From: Komagataeibacter melomenusus
Lineage (GTDB): Bacteria; Pseudomonadota; Alphaproteobacteria; Acetobacterales; Acetobacteraceae
DNA: 43,702 nt
NCBI RefSeq assembly: GCF_013155395.1
Contig: NZ_JABJWC010000031.1
Span: 1 to 43,702, forward strand
Direction: 5' to 3'
The position numbers and the translations under genes were made by a program. Of the stretch, positions 8,538 to 16,116 are shown one piece after another. A model generated the notes under the pieces. That model searched no databases. It had not been told where the DNA came from and was given only the letters and a program-made list of their open reading frames with translations. Each line of letters opens with the position of its first letter. Within the stretch, counting starts at the first letter, position 1.

Positions 8538-8795
8538 ATGCACACCACTAATCTCCGTAAAGTCGGTGGCTCCGTCATGCTGGCTGTTCCGCCAGCGATT
8601 CTGGATGTGCTGCATCTCACAGCAGGTGCAAAAGTCGGTATCTCGGTTGATAACGGTCGGCTTGTGATCGAGCCTGCGGCTCCACCACGCTATACGCTCG
8701 AAGAGCTTCTTGCCCAATGTGATGAAACTGCTGAAATCAGTGCTGAGGATCGGGCGTGGATTGATGCCGAACCGGTCGGGAACGAGATCATCTGA
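8538..8795 (+). CDS. mazE: MazE/PemI-like antitoxin
   Basis: An 85-aa protein starting MHTTNLRKVGGSVMLAVPP. This is the swapped-hairpin AbrB/MazE DNA-binding fold, with the typical K-x-G-x-S-x-x-L-x-x-P pattern and a VGISVDNGRLVIEP strand at about residues 35-50. The acidic C-terminal tail (YTLEELLAQCDETAEISAEDRAW) is the part that in this family wraps around and blocks the toxin. The stop TGA shares one base with the toxin ATG (8795), so the two are translationally coupled. It lies between IS elements, as mobile toxin-antitoxin pairs often do. Confidence 0.9.
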   Translation: MHTTNLRKVGGSVMLAVPPAILDVLHLTAGAKVGISVDNGRLVIEPAAPPRYTLEELLAQCDETAEISAEDRAWIDAEPVGNEII

Positions 8796-9127
8796 TGGAG
8801 CGGGGGGATATCTACCTCGTCTCACTCGATCCCACGTCAGGTCATGAGCAGCAGGGAACACGGCCGGTAATGGTTGTGTCTCCCGCCGCGTTCAATCGGC
8901 TGACGAAAACCCCGATTGTGTTGCCGATTACTAGCGGAGGCAATTTTGCACGTACCGCTGGGTTTGCCGTGTCGCTTGTGGGGGCAGGGACCAAAATAAC
9001 GGGAGTGGTTCGCTGTGATCAGCCTCGTGCTCTTGATATTGGGTCGCGGAGTGGTCGGAAACTGGAGAGTGTTCCGACACACATCATTGATGAAGTGCTG
9101 GCTAAGCTATCCGCGATTTTGGAATAA
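8795..9127 (+). CDS. mazF: MazF/PemK-family mRNA endoribonuclease toxin
   Basis: A 110-aa protein of normal family length. MERGDIYLVSLDPTSGHEQQGTRPVMVVSP is the N-terminal MazF signature, with the conserved GxE/H...GxRP catalytic loop. LPITSGGNFARTAGFAV and GVVRCDQPRALD form the second conserved block, including the conserved Asp-Gln dyad region. It would cut mRNA at short sequence motifs; the target motif cannot be read from sequence. It probably stabilises the island or acts in phage defence beside the NACHT gene. All expected motifs are present, so it appears functional. Confidence 0.92.
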   Translation: MERGDIYLVSLDPTSGHEQQGTRPVMVVSPAAFNRLTKTPIVLPITSGGNFARTAGFAVSLVGAGTKITGVVRCDQPRALDIGSRSGRKLESVPTHIIDEVLAKLSAILE

Positions 9128-9247
9128 CGGCTGGGGAATCTGTCTAATCGATTGATATTAAATACTAAATTTGCGAGCATAATTTATGTGGAAATCGGTG
9201 TGTGCGTGCCCCCGCAACCAAGCATTATCCAATATCATCAGCATGTT

Positions 9248-9283
9248 AAGCCGTCCGGAAGGGCGGCTTTCTGCGTTTTGGAT
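9248..9283 (+). terminator. Probable terminator downstream of mazEF
   Basis: Stem AAGCCGTCC (9248-9256) pairs with GGGCGGCTT (9261-9269) through 9 bp including one G-T wobble, closed by a GGAA tetraloop. TTCTGCGTTTT follows. It lies 120 bp after the mazF stop. The tail is only moderately T-rich. Confidence 0.55.
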
Positions 9284-9294
9284 ATACGCGCAGG

Positions 9295-9474
9295 ATGCAC
9301 AATAGGACTGAAATCGGGGATCTTCACGATGGCGTGAGATTTATCGGCGGCCTTATTGATCAGTGGAAATTACGCGATGTGACGACGATACGCTCGCCGG
9401 CGGAAGCGCTGGCATGGGGCTCTCCGTCGAGGAGCGACTACCGACGTCCGCGAGCAGCCCGGAAAGGTCGGTGA
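9295..9474 (+). CDS. Possible 59-aa hypothetical ORF
   Basis: An ATG at 9295, preceded closely by CAGG, opens a 59-codon frame with plausible composition (MHNRTEIGDLHDGVRFIGGL, later TIRSPAEALAWGSP) ending at TGA 9472-9474. No family is recognised. It may be a decayed fragment of a longer plasmid or chromosomal gene cut by the IS3 element that follows. The remaining bases of 9128-9551 hold only the terminator and no other recognisable feature. Confidence 0.25.
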   Translation: MHNRTEIGDLHDGVRFIGGLIDQWKLRDVTTIRSPAEALAWGSPSRSDYRRPRAARKGR

Positions 9475-9551
9475 TCTCTTTTGCTACCAGATGCACGACA
9501 GATAGCCACAAACAGAACAACCAGTCATGGTTTCCTGCGCCTGAAATCAGG

Positions 9552-10380
9552 CAGCGCTGAAGGAAATCGTTGGAAAAAGTGGTGACGCCTGTCGCCAGAC
9601 GGCAGGCGGTCGACCATATTCGCGGTGTCCTGGCCCTGAGCGAACGCCGTGCCTGTGCGCTTGTCGGTCTTGCCCGCTATATTTCGATCAGGGCCGGACG
9701 ATGTCGTCCTGCGCCAGCGTCTGCGGGAACTGGCGGGCCAGCGGCGCCGCTTTGGATACCGTCGCCTGAGCTATCTTCTGGTGCGGTAAGGCCTCACACC
9801 CAATCACAAGAAGCTGTTCCGCCTTTATCAAGAGGAGGGGCTGAAAGGCCGTCATCGGGGAGGCCGAAAGCGAGCATTGGGGACGCGTTCTCCCATGACC
9901 GTCCCCCAGGAACCTGGGCAGCGCTGGAGCCTGGATTTTGTGTCCGACGTCCTGATCTGTGGCCGCCGGTTCCGCATTCTGGCTGTTATCGACGATTTCA
10001 GCCGGAAGAACCTGGCATTGGTTGCCGACACATCGCTGTCAGGCGGACGTGTGACGCGGGAACTGACAACTCTGGTGGAGCGATATGGCAAACCCCTCAT
10101 GATTGTCAGCGACAACGGGACGGAAGTCACATCCCATGCCATTGTGAAATGGGCCGACGGGATGCAGATCGAATGGCATTATATCGCCCCGGGGAAGCCG
10201 CAGCAGAACGGGTTTGTCAAAAGCTTCAATGGCCGGCTCAGGGATGAATGTCTCAACGAAACGCTGTTCACGTCCCTGACGCATGCCCGCCAGATTCTGG
10301 CTGACGGGCGGGAAGACGATAATACGGTACGCCCGCATTCCCAACTGAATGGCAGGACACCGGATCAGGTCGCCAGACAA
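9552..10380 (+). pseudogene. IS3-family (IS407-like) transposase orfB, decayed
   Basis: A short tail of orfA (ALKEIVG, near 9556) runs into orfB beginning VVTPVARRQAVDHIRGVLALSERRACALVGL (about 9580). A frameshift near 9680 follows, then RLRELAGQRRRFGYRRLSYLL in another frame with a stop at about 9788. An intact stretch from 9877 carries the rve-type DDE catalytic core: [16 protein letters not shown] and [18 protein letters not shown]. Homology ends at PDQVARQ (about 10380), at the edge of a long palindrome. Most of orfA and the IS left end are missing. Non-functional. Confidence 0.85.
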
Positions 10381-10411
10381 GGGTCTCGGGGGCATGCCCC
10401 CGAGACCCTTG
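10378..10411. repeat. 34-bp perfect palindrome
   Basis: The half-site CAAGGGTCTCGGGGGCA is followed directly by its exact complement, giving a 34-bp palindrome with no unpaired centre. As RNA it would form a very stable GC-rich hairpin with A/T-rich edges, like a bidirectional terminator or a dispersed palindromic element. It sits exactly at the junction between the two head-to-head IS3 remnants. Confidence 0.9.
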
Positions 10412-10490
10412 CTATTCCATCAACTCCAAGCCATGAAAACATGAAAAACGGAAACTCTCCTTTTGAGTGGATACAAAAAAGGGGGGCACG

Positions 10491-11185
10491 TCACTGCTGG
10501 CGTGCGACAAAAAGTGTTTCGACGGCAGCGTTGTCAAAACAGTTTCCCTTTCCGGACATTGAAACCAGCAGCCCATGGGCCAGCAGCTTTTTCTGGACAT
10601 CATGGGAGCCATACTGGCTGCCACGATCGGAGTGGAAAATGCAGATGCACCGCCATATCCAGGGCACGGATGGCCAGATCCTTTTTCATCCGGTCGCTCG
10701 TGGCCCACCCGATCACACGACGGCTGAACAGATCGATGACGACAGCGAGGTAGAGCCAGCCCTCGGCAGTCCAGACATAACTGATATCTCCCGCCCATTT
10801 CCGGTTGGGGCCATCGGCAAGGAAATCACCGTCCAGAAGGTTGGTCGCAATATCAGACTGGTGGTGGCTGTCGGTCGTCACCTTGTGGCGACGGGTGCGC
10901 ACGGGCCGGATCCCGTTGTCCTTCATGACGCGGCCAACGCGACGTTCCCCGACATCAAGCCCGGCTTCCCTGAGTTCCATGGTCATGCGAGGCCATCTGC
11001 AGGAACGGTTGCTCAGGGCAAAATGCTCACGGATATGCGTCAGTACCTTCAGATCGGTACGTTGGCGCTGGCAAGGCCGGTCGGGATGTCCAGGCCCGGT
11101 ATCCCCGTGCCGAGACCCGCACAACCTGGCACAGCCTCCCGATTGGCCATTCATGCCGATGTCCGTGGATGAAAGCGAACCTCAT
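10491..11185 (-). pseudogene. IS3-family transposase orfB, multiply frameshifted and truncated
   Basis: The frame from ATG 11185 ([20 protein letters not shown]) overlaps the orfA stop as ATGA. It shifts near 11060 into [29 protein letters not shown]. It then has the DDE core [29 protein letters not shown] and [17 protein letters not shown]. Another shift near 10660 continues with [19 protein letters not shown] and [18 protein letters not shown], then a stop at 10491-10493 truncates the C-terminus. Bases 10412-10490 hold no recognisable gene and presumably derive from the lost 3' end. Confidence 0.85.
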
Positions 11186-11490
11186 GGTTTTTGGCTCGCG
11201 AAGAACTGGGTAGCTTTTTTTAGGATTTCCCTCTCCTCCCGTAAAATCCGGTTCTCCAGGCGAAGACGTTCATTCTCGCGGGCCAGATCAGCCTGAGGCC
11301 CTGATGCCGGCTTGCCCGGACGATAATCTGCTATCCATTTCGCCAGGGTGGATTTGCCAATACCCAGATCGGCCGCAACACGCGTTCGTGACAGTCCGCT
11401 GCTTAACGCGATCCTTATGGCCTCGCGCTTGAAATCTTCCGTATGCTTTATGGTCTCGTCGGTCTCCTGATACGAGCTTAAAACGCTCAA
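11182..11490 (-). CDS. IS3-family transposase orfA (helix-turn-helix)
   Basis: This 102-aa OrfA has an HTH_Tnp_1 domain: TEDFKREAIRIALSSGLSRTRVAADLGIGKSTLAKWIADY. A C-terminal leucine-zipper-like helix follows (LARENERLRLENRILREEREILKKATQFF). The gene contains an A7 run (CCTAAAAAAAGC on the minus strand, at about 11214-11220), the usual programmed -1 frameshift site in IS3 elements. Its downstream orfB is broken, so the intact OrfA alone is unlikely to transpose. The IS end lies at about 11500-11520, 12-30 bp beyond the stop of the neighbouring amidohydrolase. Confidence 0.85.
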   Translation of the reverse strand: MSVLSSYQETDETIKHTEDFKREAIRIALSSGLSRTRVAADLGIGKSTLAKWIADYRPGKPASGPQADLARENERLRLENRILREEREILKKATQFFASQKP

Positions 11491-11531
11491 AGGGTCGGCA
11501 CAAAACCGTCACAAGTCCATGTGCCGACGGG

Positions 11532-12944
11532 TCACCGGTCCTGAATGGGGGGCATCACATGTTCGGGCAGGGGGCAGATATAGGGCTCCTGTTCCAGCTG
11601 GTCTGCATGGTATGTCCTGACGCGTTCCAGCAGGGCCGGGTCCATCAGTACGTCACGTGCGGTCGCGGCCATGGCCTTGGCCACATGGATCATGCCCTTG
11701 TGGGCGATACCGCTCTTGCCCTGTGCCGTCATCTGCCATGAGTGGAGCTGCGTGCCGATGGCGCATGTTGCCCCCCATGCCTGCACTGTCGGCACCGCCC
11801 AGCTCACATCGCCAACATCGGTGGAACCGAAGGGCGGCGGCACGAATCCCATGGGGGATATCTGGTCACATAACGGCGTGTCATCACGCGGGGGCAGGCC
11901 CACGGCAAGATAGGCGGAACGGATATCCGCCGGTGTCAGCGTCTTCTGTATTTCACGCGCGAAATCATAATCTTCGCTGTCAAATTGTGGTGGTCCCAGG
12001 CGGACAAGGCTGGCGTACATCGTATCTTCCAGCGGGGCATTGCCCAGCAGGTTGGATACGGCGCTGACCACGCTTTCCTCCACGCGGGTTTCCGTCATCA
12101 TTGCGGCACCCTGGGCTATTTTCCTGACCCGTTCCGCTAGGCTGCGCATTTCGCTCAGGTTATCCGCGCGCACCAGATAGCGTATGGTGACCTTTGACTG
12201 CACGACATTGGGCGCCTCTCCGCCTGCATCCAGATAGGCATAGTGCACGCGCGCCGTGCTTGGCATGTGTTCACGCAGGTAATTGGTGCCGATATTGAGC
12301 AGTTCCGCCGCATCCAGCGCCGAACGGCCCAGATGGGGGGCGGCGGCTGCGTGTGACGAGCGGCCGTGGAATGTGAAATCGATGCGCATGTTGGCCAGCG
12401 AGGCCGGATAGAACACGCCCGCCATGGAACCGGGATGCCATGATAGCGCGAAATCTACGTCCTTGAACACTCCCTCGCGCACCATGTAGGTCTTGGCCGC
12501 GCCGCCTTCCTCGGCCGGGCAGCCATAATAGCGCACTGTCCCGGCAATGCCGTTTTCGGCCATCCAGTTCTTCAGCGCAGTGGCTGCCAGCATGGCAGCC
12601 CCCCCAAGCAGGTTATGGCCACAGGCATGCCCGTTGCCATTGCCGGGCAACGGACGGCAGGTGGCAACGCCCGCCTCCTGGCTCAGGCCGGGCAGGGCAT
12701 CGAATTCGCCAAGAAAGGCAATGACCGGGCCGCCTTCGCCTGCTTCCCCCATGACAGAGGTGGGAATGCCCGCCAGGTTACGCGTGATGCGGAAGCCGGA
12801 GCGCTCCAGCATGTCCTGCTGCGTATCGACGGATCTGTATTCATCATAGGCCAGTTCCGGGGTTTCCCAGATACGGTCGGCGAAGGTGGAAAAGTCTTTT
12901 CCCAGAGCATCGACATTGCTCCAGATCTGATCAGCGTTTTTCAT
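11532..12944 (-). CDS. M20-family amidohydrolase, AbgB-like (aminobenzoyl-glutamate hydrolase type)
   Basis: About 470 aa, a metal-dependent amidohydrolase of the M20D/AbgB branch. Metal and catalytic motifs are GEFDALPG, NGHACGHNLLG, PAEEGGAAKTYM and SWHPGS, and a dimerisation lid domain starts at MRIDFTFHGRSSHAAAAPH. AbgB-type enzymes release the amino acid from N-acyl or aryl-amide conjugates such as p-aminobenzoyl-glutamate; the actual substrate here is unknown. The frame also allows a TTG at 12956, but ATG 12944 (MKNADQIW) with GGAACGG just upstream is preferred. It is the last gene of the minus-strand block, 39 bp after the other M20 gene, with an IS3 remnant inserted right behind its stop. 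Confidence 0.85.
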   Translation of the reverse strand: MKNADQIWSNVDALGKDFSTFADRIWETPELAYDEYRSVDTQQDMLERSGFRITRNLAGIPTSVMGEAGEGGPVIAFLGEFDALPGLSQEAGVATCRPLPGNGNGHACGHNLLGGAAMLAATALKNWMAENGIAGTVRYYGCPAEEGGAAKTYMVREGVFKDVDFALSWHPGSMAGVFYPASLANMRIDFTFHGRSSHAAAAPHLGRSALDAAELLNIGTNYLREHMPSTARVHYAYLDAGGEAPNVVQSKVTIRYLVRADNLSEMRSLAERVRKIAQGAAMMTETRVEESVVSAVSNLLGNAPLEDTMYASLVRLGPPQFDSEDYDFAREIQKTLTPADIRSAYLAVGLPPRDDTPLCDQISPMGFVPPPFGSTDVGDVSWAVPTVQAWGATCAIGTQLHSWQMTAQGKSGIAHKGMIHVAKAMAATARDVLMDPALLERVRTYHADQLEQEPYICPLPEHVMPPIQDR

Positions 12945-12983
12945 TATCCGTTCCAAGAAAAAAGATGAAGTGGGCCTGCCTGC

Positions 12984-14105
12984 TCAGGCCAGCGTGGCGA
13001 GCAGGTCACGAAAAAGCAGGGTGCGCGGCATGAGTGACGGGATGGATATATGTTCGTGCAGCGTGTGCGCGCCAGCACCGATCGGGCCCAGGCCATCAAG
13101 GGTGGGTATGCCCATGGCTGCAGTGAAATTTCCGTCGCTTCCCCCGCCCGATGAGACATCGCGCAGTTCGATGCCATGACGTCCGGCCAGTTGCGCTGCA
13201 TGGTTGAACAGGGCCGTGATGGCGGCATCCTTGCGGTAGCCCGGCCGGTTGATGCCACCAGTCAGCGCAAGCCGTGTTTTTGGATTGTGCGGCACGGCGG
13301 CGAGAATGCGGTTGACGGTAGACAGGCCGGTGGCGCTGTCGTGCATGCGCATGTCGATTTCAGCCACTGCCGTTTCGGGCACGACATTGGCCCCCGTTCC
13401 CCCCGCGATCATGCCGACATTGATGGTGATGCCCTGCGCGTAATCGGTCATGGCTTCAAGGTCGAGTATCTGCCGGGCCAGTTCCTTGATGGCGCTCTGG
13501 CCCTGGGCATGATGCGTACCGGCATGGGCGGGCACGCCCGTGACCTGCATGGTAAAGCGCGCGGTGCCCTTGCGGCCCGTCACGACTTCACCACCAGGGC
13601 GGGCAGGCTCGGTGACCAGCGCATAACGTGCGCCGCGCGCCAGTTCCTCAATAAGGGGGCGCGATGAGATACTGCCGATTTCTTCATCCGATACAAAAAG
13701 CTGCCGCACCGGCAGTGGCGTCGGCTGGCCCCTGCGTACAAGGCTGCACAGGGCTGTCAGCGCCATTACGGCGCCGCTTTTCATGTCATAGATACCGGGG
13801 CCATAAGCCAGATCCCCTTCCACCCGGAAAGGCAGCTTGTGCGTGATCGTGCCAAGCGGATGCATGGTATCGAGGTGGCTCAGGACAAGTATGCCCGGCG
13901 TAATCAGGTCATCATCGGGTGCATGGACAAGCACATGGTCGCCATGGCCGTGTGTGCCGGGGTAACGTCTGGATTGCAGGCCGCCCGCCTGTGCCGTCGC
14001 CTGCGCCCGGTCCATCATGCGGTTGACGGCAGCGGTGCAGTCGGTTGGGCTTTCTATTTCCACCCATGAACGTATTTCGTTCAGGAGTGTGTGTTCCTCG
14101 ATCAT
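12984..14105 (-). CDS. M20 metallopeptidase, carboxypeptidase G2/glutamate carboxypeptidase-like
   Basis: A 373-aa M20A-type di-zinc hydrolase. Visible metal and catalytic motifs are VLSHLDTMHP (His, Asp), GIYDMKSG (Asp bridging both metals), SDEEIGS (catalytic Glu pair), VTEPAR and the C-terminal GAHTLHEHIS (His). The dimerisation domain starts at about RFTMQVTGVPAHAGTHHAQG. Carboxypeptidase G2-like enzymes remove C-terminal glutamate or hydrolyse N-acyl amino acids. There is no signal peptide, so it is cytoplasmic. It lies 107 bp downstream of an Lrp regulator and 39 bp upstream of the AbgB-like gene, consistent with co-transcription. Confidence 0.85.
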   Translation of the reverse strand: MIEEHTLLNEIRSWVEIESPTDCTAAVNRMMDRAQATAQAGGLQSRRYPGTHGHGDHVLVHAPDDDLITPGILVLSHLDTMHPLGTITHKLPFRVEGDLAYGPGIYDMKSGAVMALTALCSLVRRGQPTPLPVRQLFVSDEEIGSISSRPLIEELARGARYALVTEPARPGGEVVTGRKGTARFTMQVTGVPAHAGTHHAQGQSAIKELARQILDLEAMTDYAQGITINVGMIAGGTGANVVPETAVAEIDMRMHDSATGLSTVNRILAAVPHNPKTRLALTGGINRPGYRKDAAITALFNHAAQLAGRHGIELRDVSSGGGSDGNFTAAMGIPTLDGLGPIGAGAHTLHEHISIPSLMPRTLLFRDLLATLA

Positions 14106-14194
14106 GTCTGTAACCTACCTGCGGGAAGCGCACGCCGTGGTGGCAAGGGTATATCTTGTTTCTTTGTAGTAATATACAAGCGGGTACGTCATAC

Positions 14195-14213
14195 ATATGC
14201 CTTGCGGGCATAT
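14195..14213 (-). repeat. Hairpin at the Lrp gene stop codon
   Basis: ATATGCC-TTGCG-GGCATAT (perfect 7-bp stem, 5-nt loop) touches the stop codon of the Lrp gene. No T tract follows, so it looks more like an intercistronic processing or stabilising hairpin than a terminator. Confidence 0.6.
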
Positions 14214-14692
14214 CATATATCGAGCGGTGCATTATCCACGACCTCTTTCATTACGAAAAAAGTCCGTGTCTGGCGCACTCCTGGCAATGCCAGCAGTTTT
14301 GAACCATGCAGCCTGTTGAAGTCTGTCATGTCCTTTACACGAATTTTCAGAAAGTAATCGAAATCGCCTGCAACCAGATGGCAGTCGAGAACAGCCGGTA
14401 TTTCACGGATCGCCCGTTCAAACGCGGCAAAACTTTCGGGCGTGGAGCGGTCAAGCACCACGCCCACCAGCACAAGGCTGCCCAGATCAAGCAGGGCCGG
14501 GTCAAGCAGGGCGCGGATGCTGCGTATGAAACCGGCCTTGAACAGCATCTGGATACGACGGTGGCACGTAGCGGCGCTGATGTTTGCCTTCACCGCCAGG
14601 TCGGCATTGGCCATGCGGCCATCTTTTTGCAGAAAACGCAGGATCTTGCGGTCTGCCTTGTCCAGGCTGCGTTCTTCCATTGTTTCTTTCAT
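14213..14692 (-). CDS. Lrp/AsnC-family transcriptional regulator
   Basis: A protein of about 159 aa. The N-terminal winged HTH is LDKADRKILRFLQKDGRMANADLAVKANISAATCHRRIQML, followed by the RAM ligand domain (LVLVGVVLDRS, LDCHLVAGDFDYFLKIRVKDM). Lrp-type proteins sense amino acids and usually control neighbouring amino-acid genes. The ATG at 14692 is preferred because AGGG lies 7 nt upstream; a GTG at 14710 is possible. It is encoded inside the minus-strand block, between the MHS permease and the M20 genes, so it may be co-transcribed with its own targets. Confidence 0.92.
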   Translation of the reverse strand: MKETMEERSLDKADRKILRFLQKDGRMANADLAVKANISAATCHRRIQMLFKAGFIRSIRALLDPALLDLGSLVLVGVVLDRSTPESFAAFERAIREIPAVLDCHLVAGDFDYFLKIRVKDMTDFNRLHGSKLLALPGVRQTRTFFVMKEVVDNAPLDI

Positions 14693-14753
14693 CTGTCTGT
14701 TGCCCTGCACATGGAAACGGATACGGGTAAGGGATGGCGTGGCACGCTTCAGG

Positions 14754-16034
14754 CTACTGCTTCGCGCATGCCGCGGTGGTGGAAGAACCGGGCATGCGCC
14801 ACAGAAAGATCAGGGACAGCGACGAGAGGCACAGCATGCCCACGACATAATAGATCCACGACAGGTTGTTGCCCGTATCGGTAATCATCATTGTAAAGAT
14901 CGGCTGCGCCGTGCCGCCGAATATCGTAACACCCAGCGCATATGACAGCCCGGTGCCAAGCGTGCGTACCTTCATGGGAAACATGCCAGGCAGCAGGCAG
15001 ATGCACGCGCCCGTGCTCGCTGCGTGGAATGACATGAGGAACATGATCACGATGGTAAAGACGGTGGGCGTGGGATAGGCGAGCAGAAGCATGAAGGCGG
15101 GAATAAGCAGCACGCATAGCAGGAAACGCGTCACCAGCACGATGCGGAACGGGCCGTAACGGTCTGCCAGGTACCCGCCCAGCAATGCGCCGGGAAAGCC
15201 CACCACGCCAAGTGCGATATTGATGGAAATGGAAAATGCCGCAGGAAAATGCAGGTCCTGTATGGCGAATATGGTGCCATAGAGGAAGAAATACTGCGCA
15301 ATGGTATTGCCTGCGACCAGCATGATGCTCAGTGCGATGCGGCCGGGCATCTGTGTCAGAAGGTGGCTGATGACCGTTTTCATGCTGTGCAGTGTCTGGC
15401 CGGCATGCAGTGTTTCATCCACGTTGCGGCGTATCCAGAACCCGACGGGTGCAATGATGGCCCCGAACAGGAAAGGCAGCCGCCAGCCCCACCCCGCAAG
15501 CTGGGTGTTTGACAGACAGGCCCCCAGCCCGACACCGCCGAGCCCGGAGATGATCGAACCGATATTCTGTGTGGCGATCTGCCAGCTTGCCGCCAGGCCG
15601 ATCCGGTCCCGGGCTGATGATTCAACCAGAAAGGCGGTCGTACTGCCCATTTCCCCACCCGCAGAAAAACCCTGTATCAGCCGCGCCAGGATCAGCAGCA
15701 TCGGTGCCGCCAGCCCCAGCGTGGCATAGCCGGGCAGTATGCCAATCATCAGGCTGCCCAGCGCCATGAGCCAGATGGTCAGTGTCATGGCCTGTTTCCT
15801 GCCATAACGGTCGGCATAGGCACCCATCACCATCGCCCCGATGGGGCGCGAAAGAAAGCCGATTCCGAAAATTACGGTCGAGAGCAGCAGCATCAGATGC
15901 GGGTTGCCAGCCGGGAAATAGGCCTGCGACAGAAAGGTGGAAAAAGCGGCATACACGGTAAAATCGTAGAATTCCAAGGTATTGCCAATTGTGGCCGCGA
16001 CAATGTTGTGTGCTTTTCGCGATTGGTCGTGCAA
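14754..16034 (-). CDS. MHS-family (metabolite:H+ symporter) MFS permease
   Basis: A 426-aa inner-membrane protein with about 12 hydrophobic segments. It opens NIVAATIGNTLEFYDFTVYAAF, the hallmark of the MHS branch (ProP, KgtP, ShiA relatives). The loop 2-3 motif GAYADRYGRKQAM and RLIQGFSAGGEMGSTTAFL in TM5 are also present. Substrates of this branch are carboxylates, betaines and amino acids. The start is a TTG at 16034 with a good upstream GGGGAGAG site; no ATG lies nearby in frame. It lies 73 bp after the GntP gene, with a hairpin between them. Confidence 0.9.
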   Translation of the reverse strand: MHDQSRKAHNIVAATIGNTLEFYDFTVYAAFSTFLSQAYFPAGNPHLMLLLSTVIFGIGFLSRPIGAMVMGAYADRYGRKQAMTLTIWLMALGSLMIGILPGYATLGLAAPMLLILARLIQGFSAGGEMGSTTAFLVESSARDRIGLAASWQIATQNIGSIISGLGGVGLGACLSNTQLAGWGWRLPFLFGAIIAPVGFWIRRNVDETLHAGQTLHSMKTVISHLLTQMPGRIALSIMLVAGNTIAQYFFLYGTIFAIQDLHFPAAFSISINIALGVVGFPGALLGGYLADRYGPFRIVLVTRFLLCVLLIPAFMLLLAYPTPTVFTIVIMFLMSFHAASTGACICLLPGMFPMKVRTLGTGLSYALGVTIFGGTAQPIFTMMITDTGNNLSWIYYVVGMLCLSSLSLIFLWRMPGSSTTAACAKQ

Positions 16035-16087
16035 AATGTGCTCTCCCCTTGATTCCGTGCGCCCTGCCTATAGGGTAACAGCAGTCG

Positions 16088-16116
16088 ATCCTGTAATGCA
16101 CCCTGCGTTACAGGAT
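16088..16116 (-). repeat. Intercistronic hairpin at the gntP-type gene stop
   Basis: ATCCTGTAA (16088-16096) pairs with TTACAGGAT (16108-16116) through a perfect 9-bp stem and an 11-nt loop. The arm contains the stop codon of the GntP-family gene. There is no T tract. Probable mRNA processing or stability element, or an attenuator between two transporter genes. Confidence 0.65.

Noticed and set aside
9180-9250. Possible tRNA-like end (CCGCAACCA) after mazF
   Set aside because: No T-arm, anticodon arm or acceptor complement could be found.
9877-11172. A 431-codon open frame running through both IS3 remnants on the plus strand
   Set aside because: Only its first third is transposase; the rest is antisense to the other IS3 orfB. 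It is an accidental fusion of frames.
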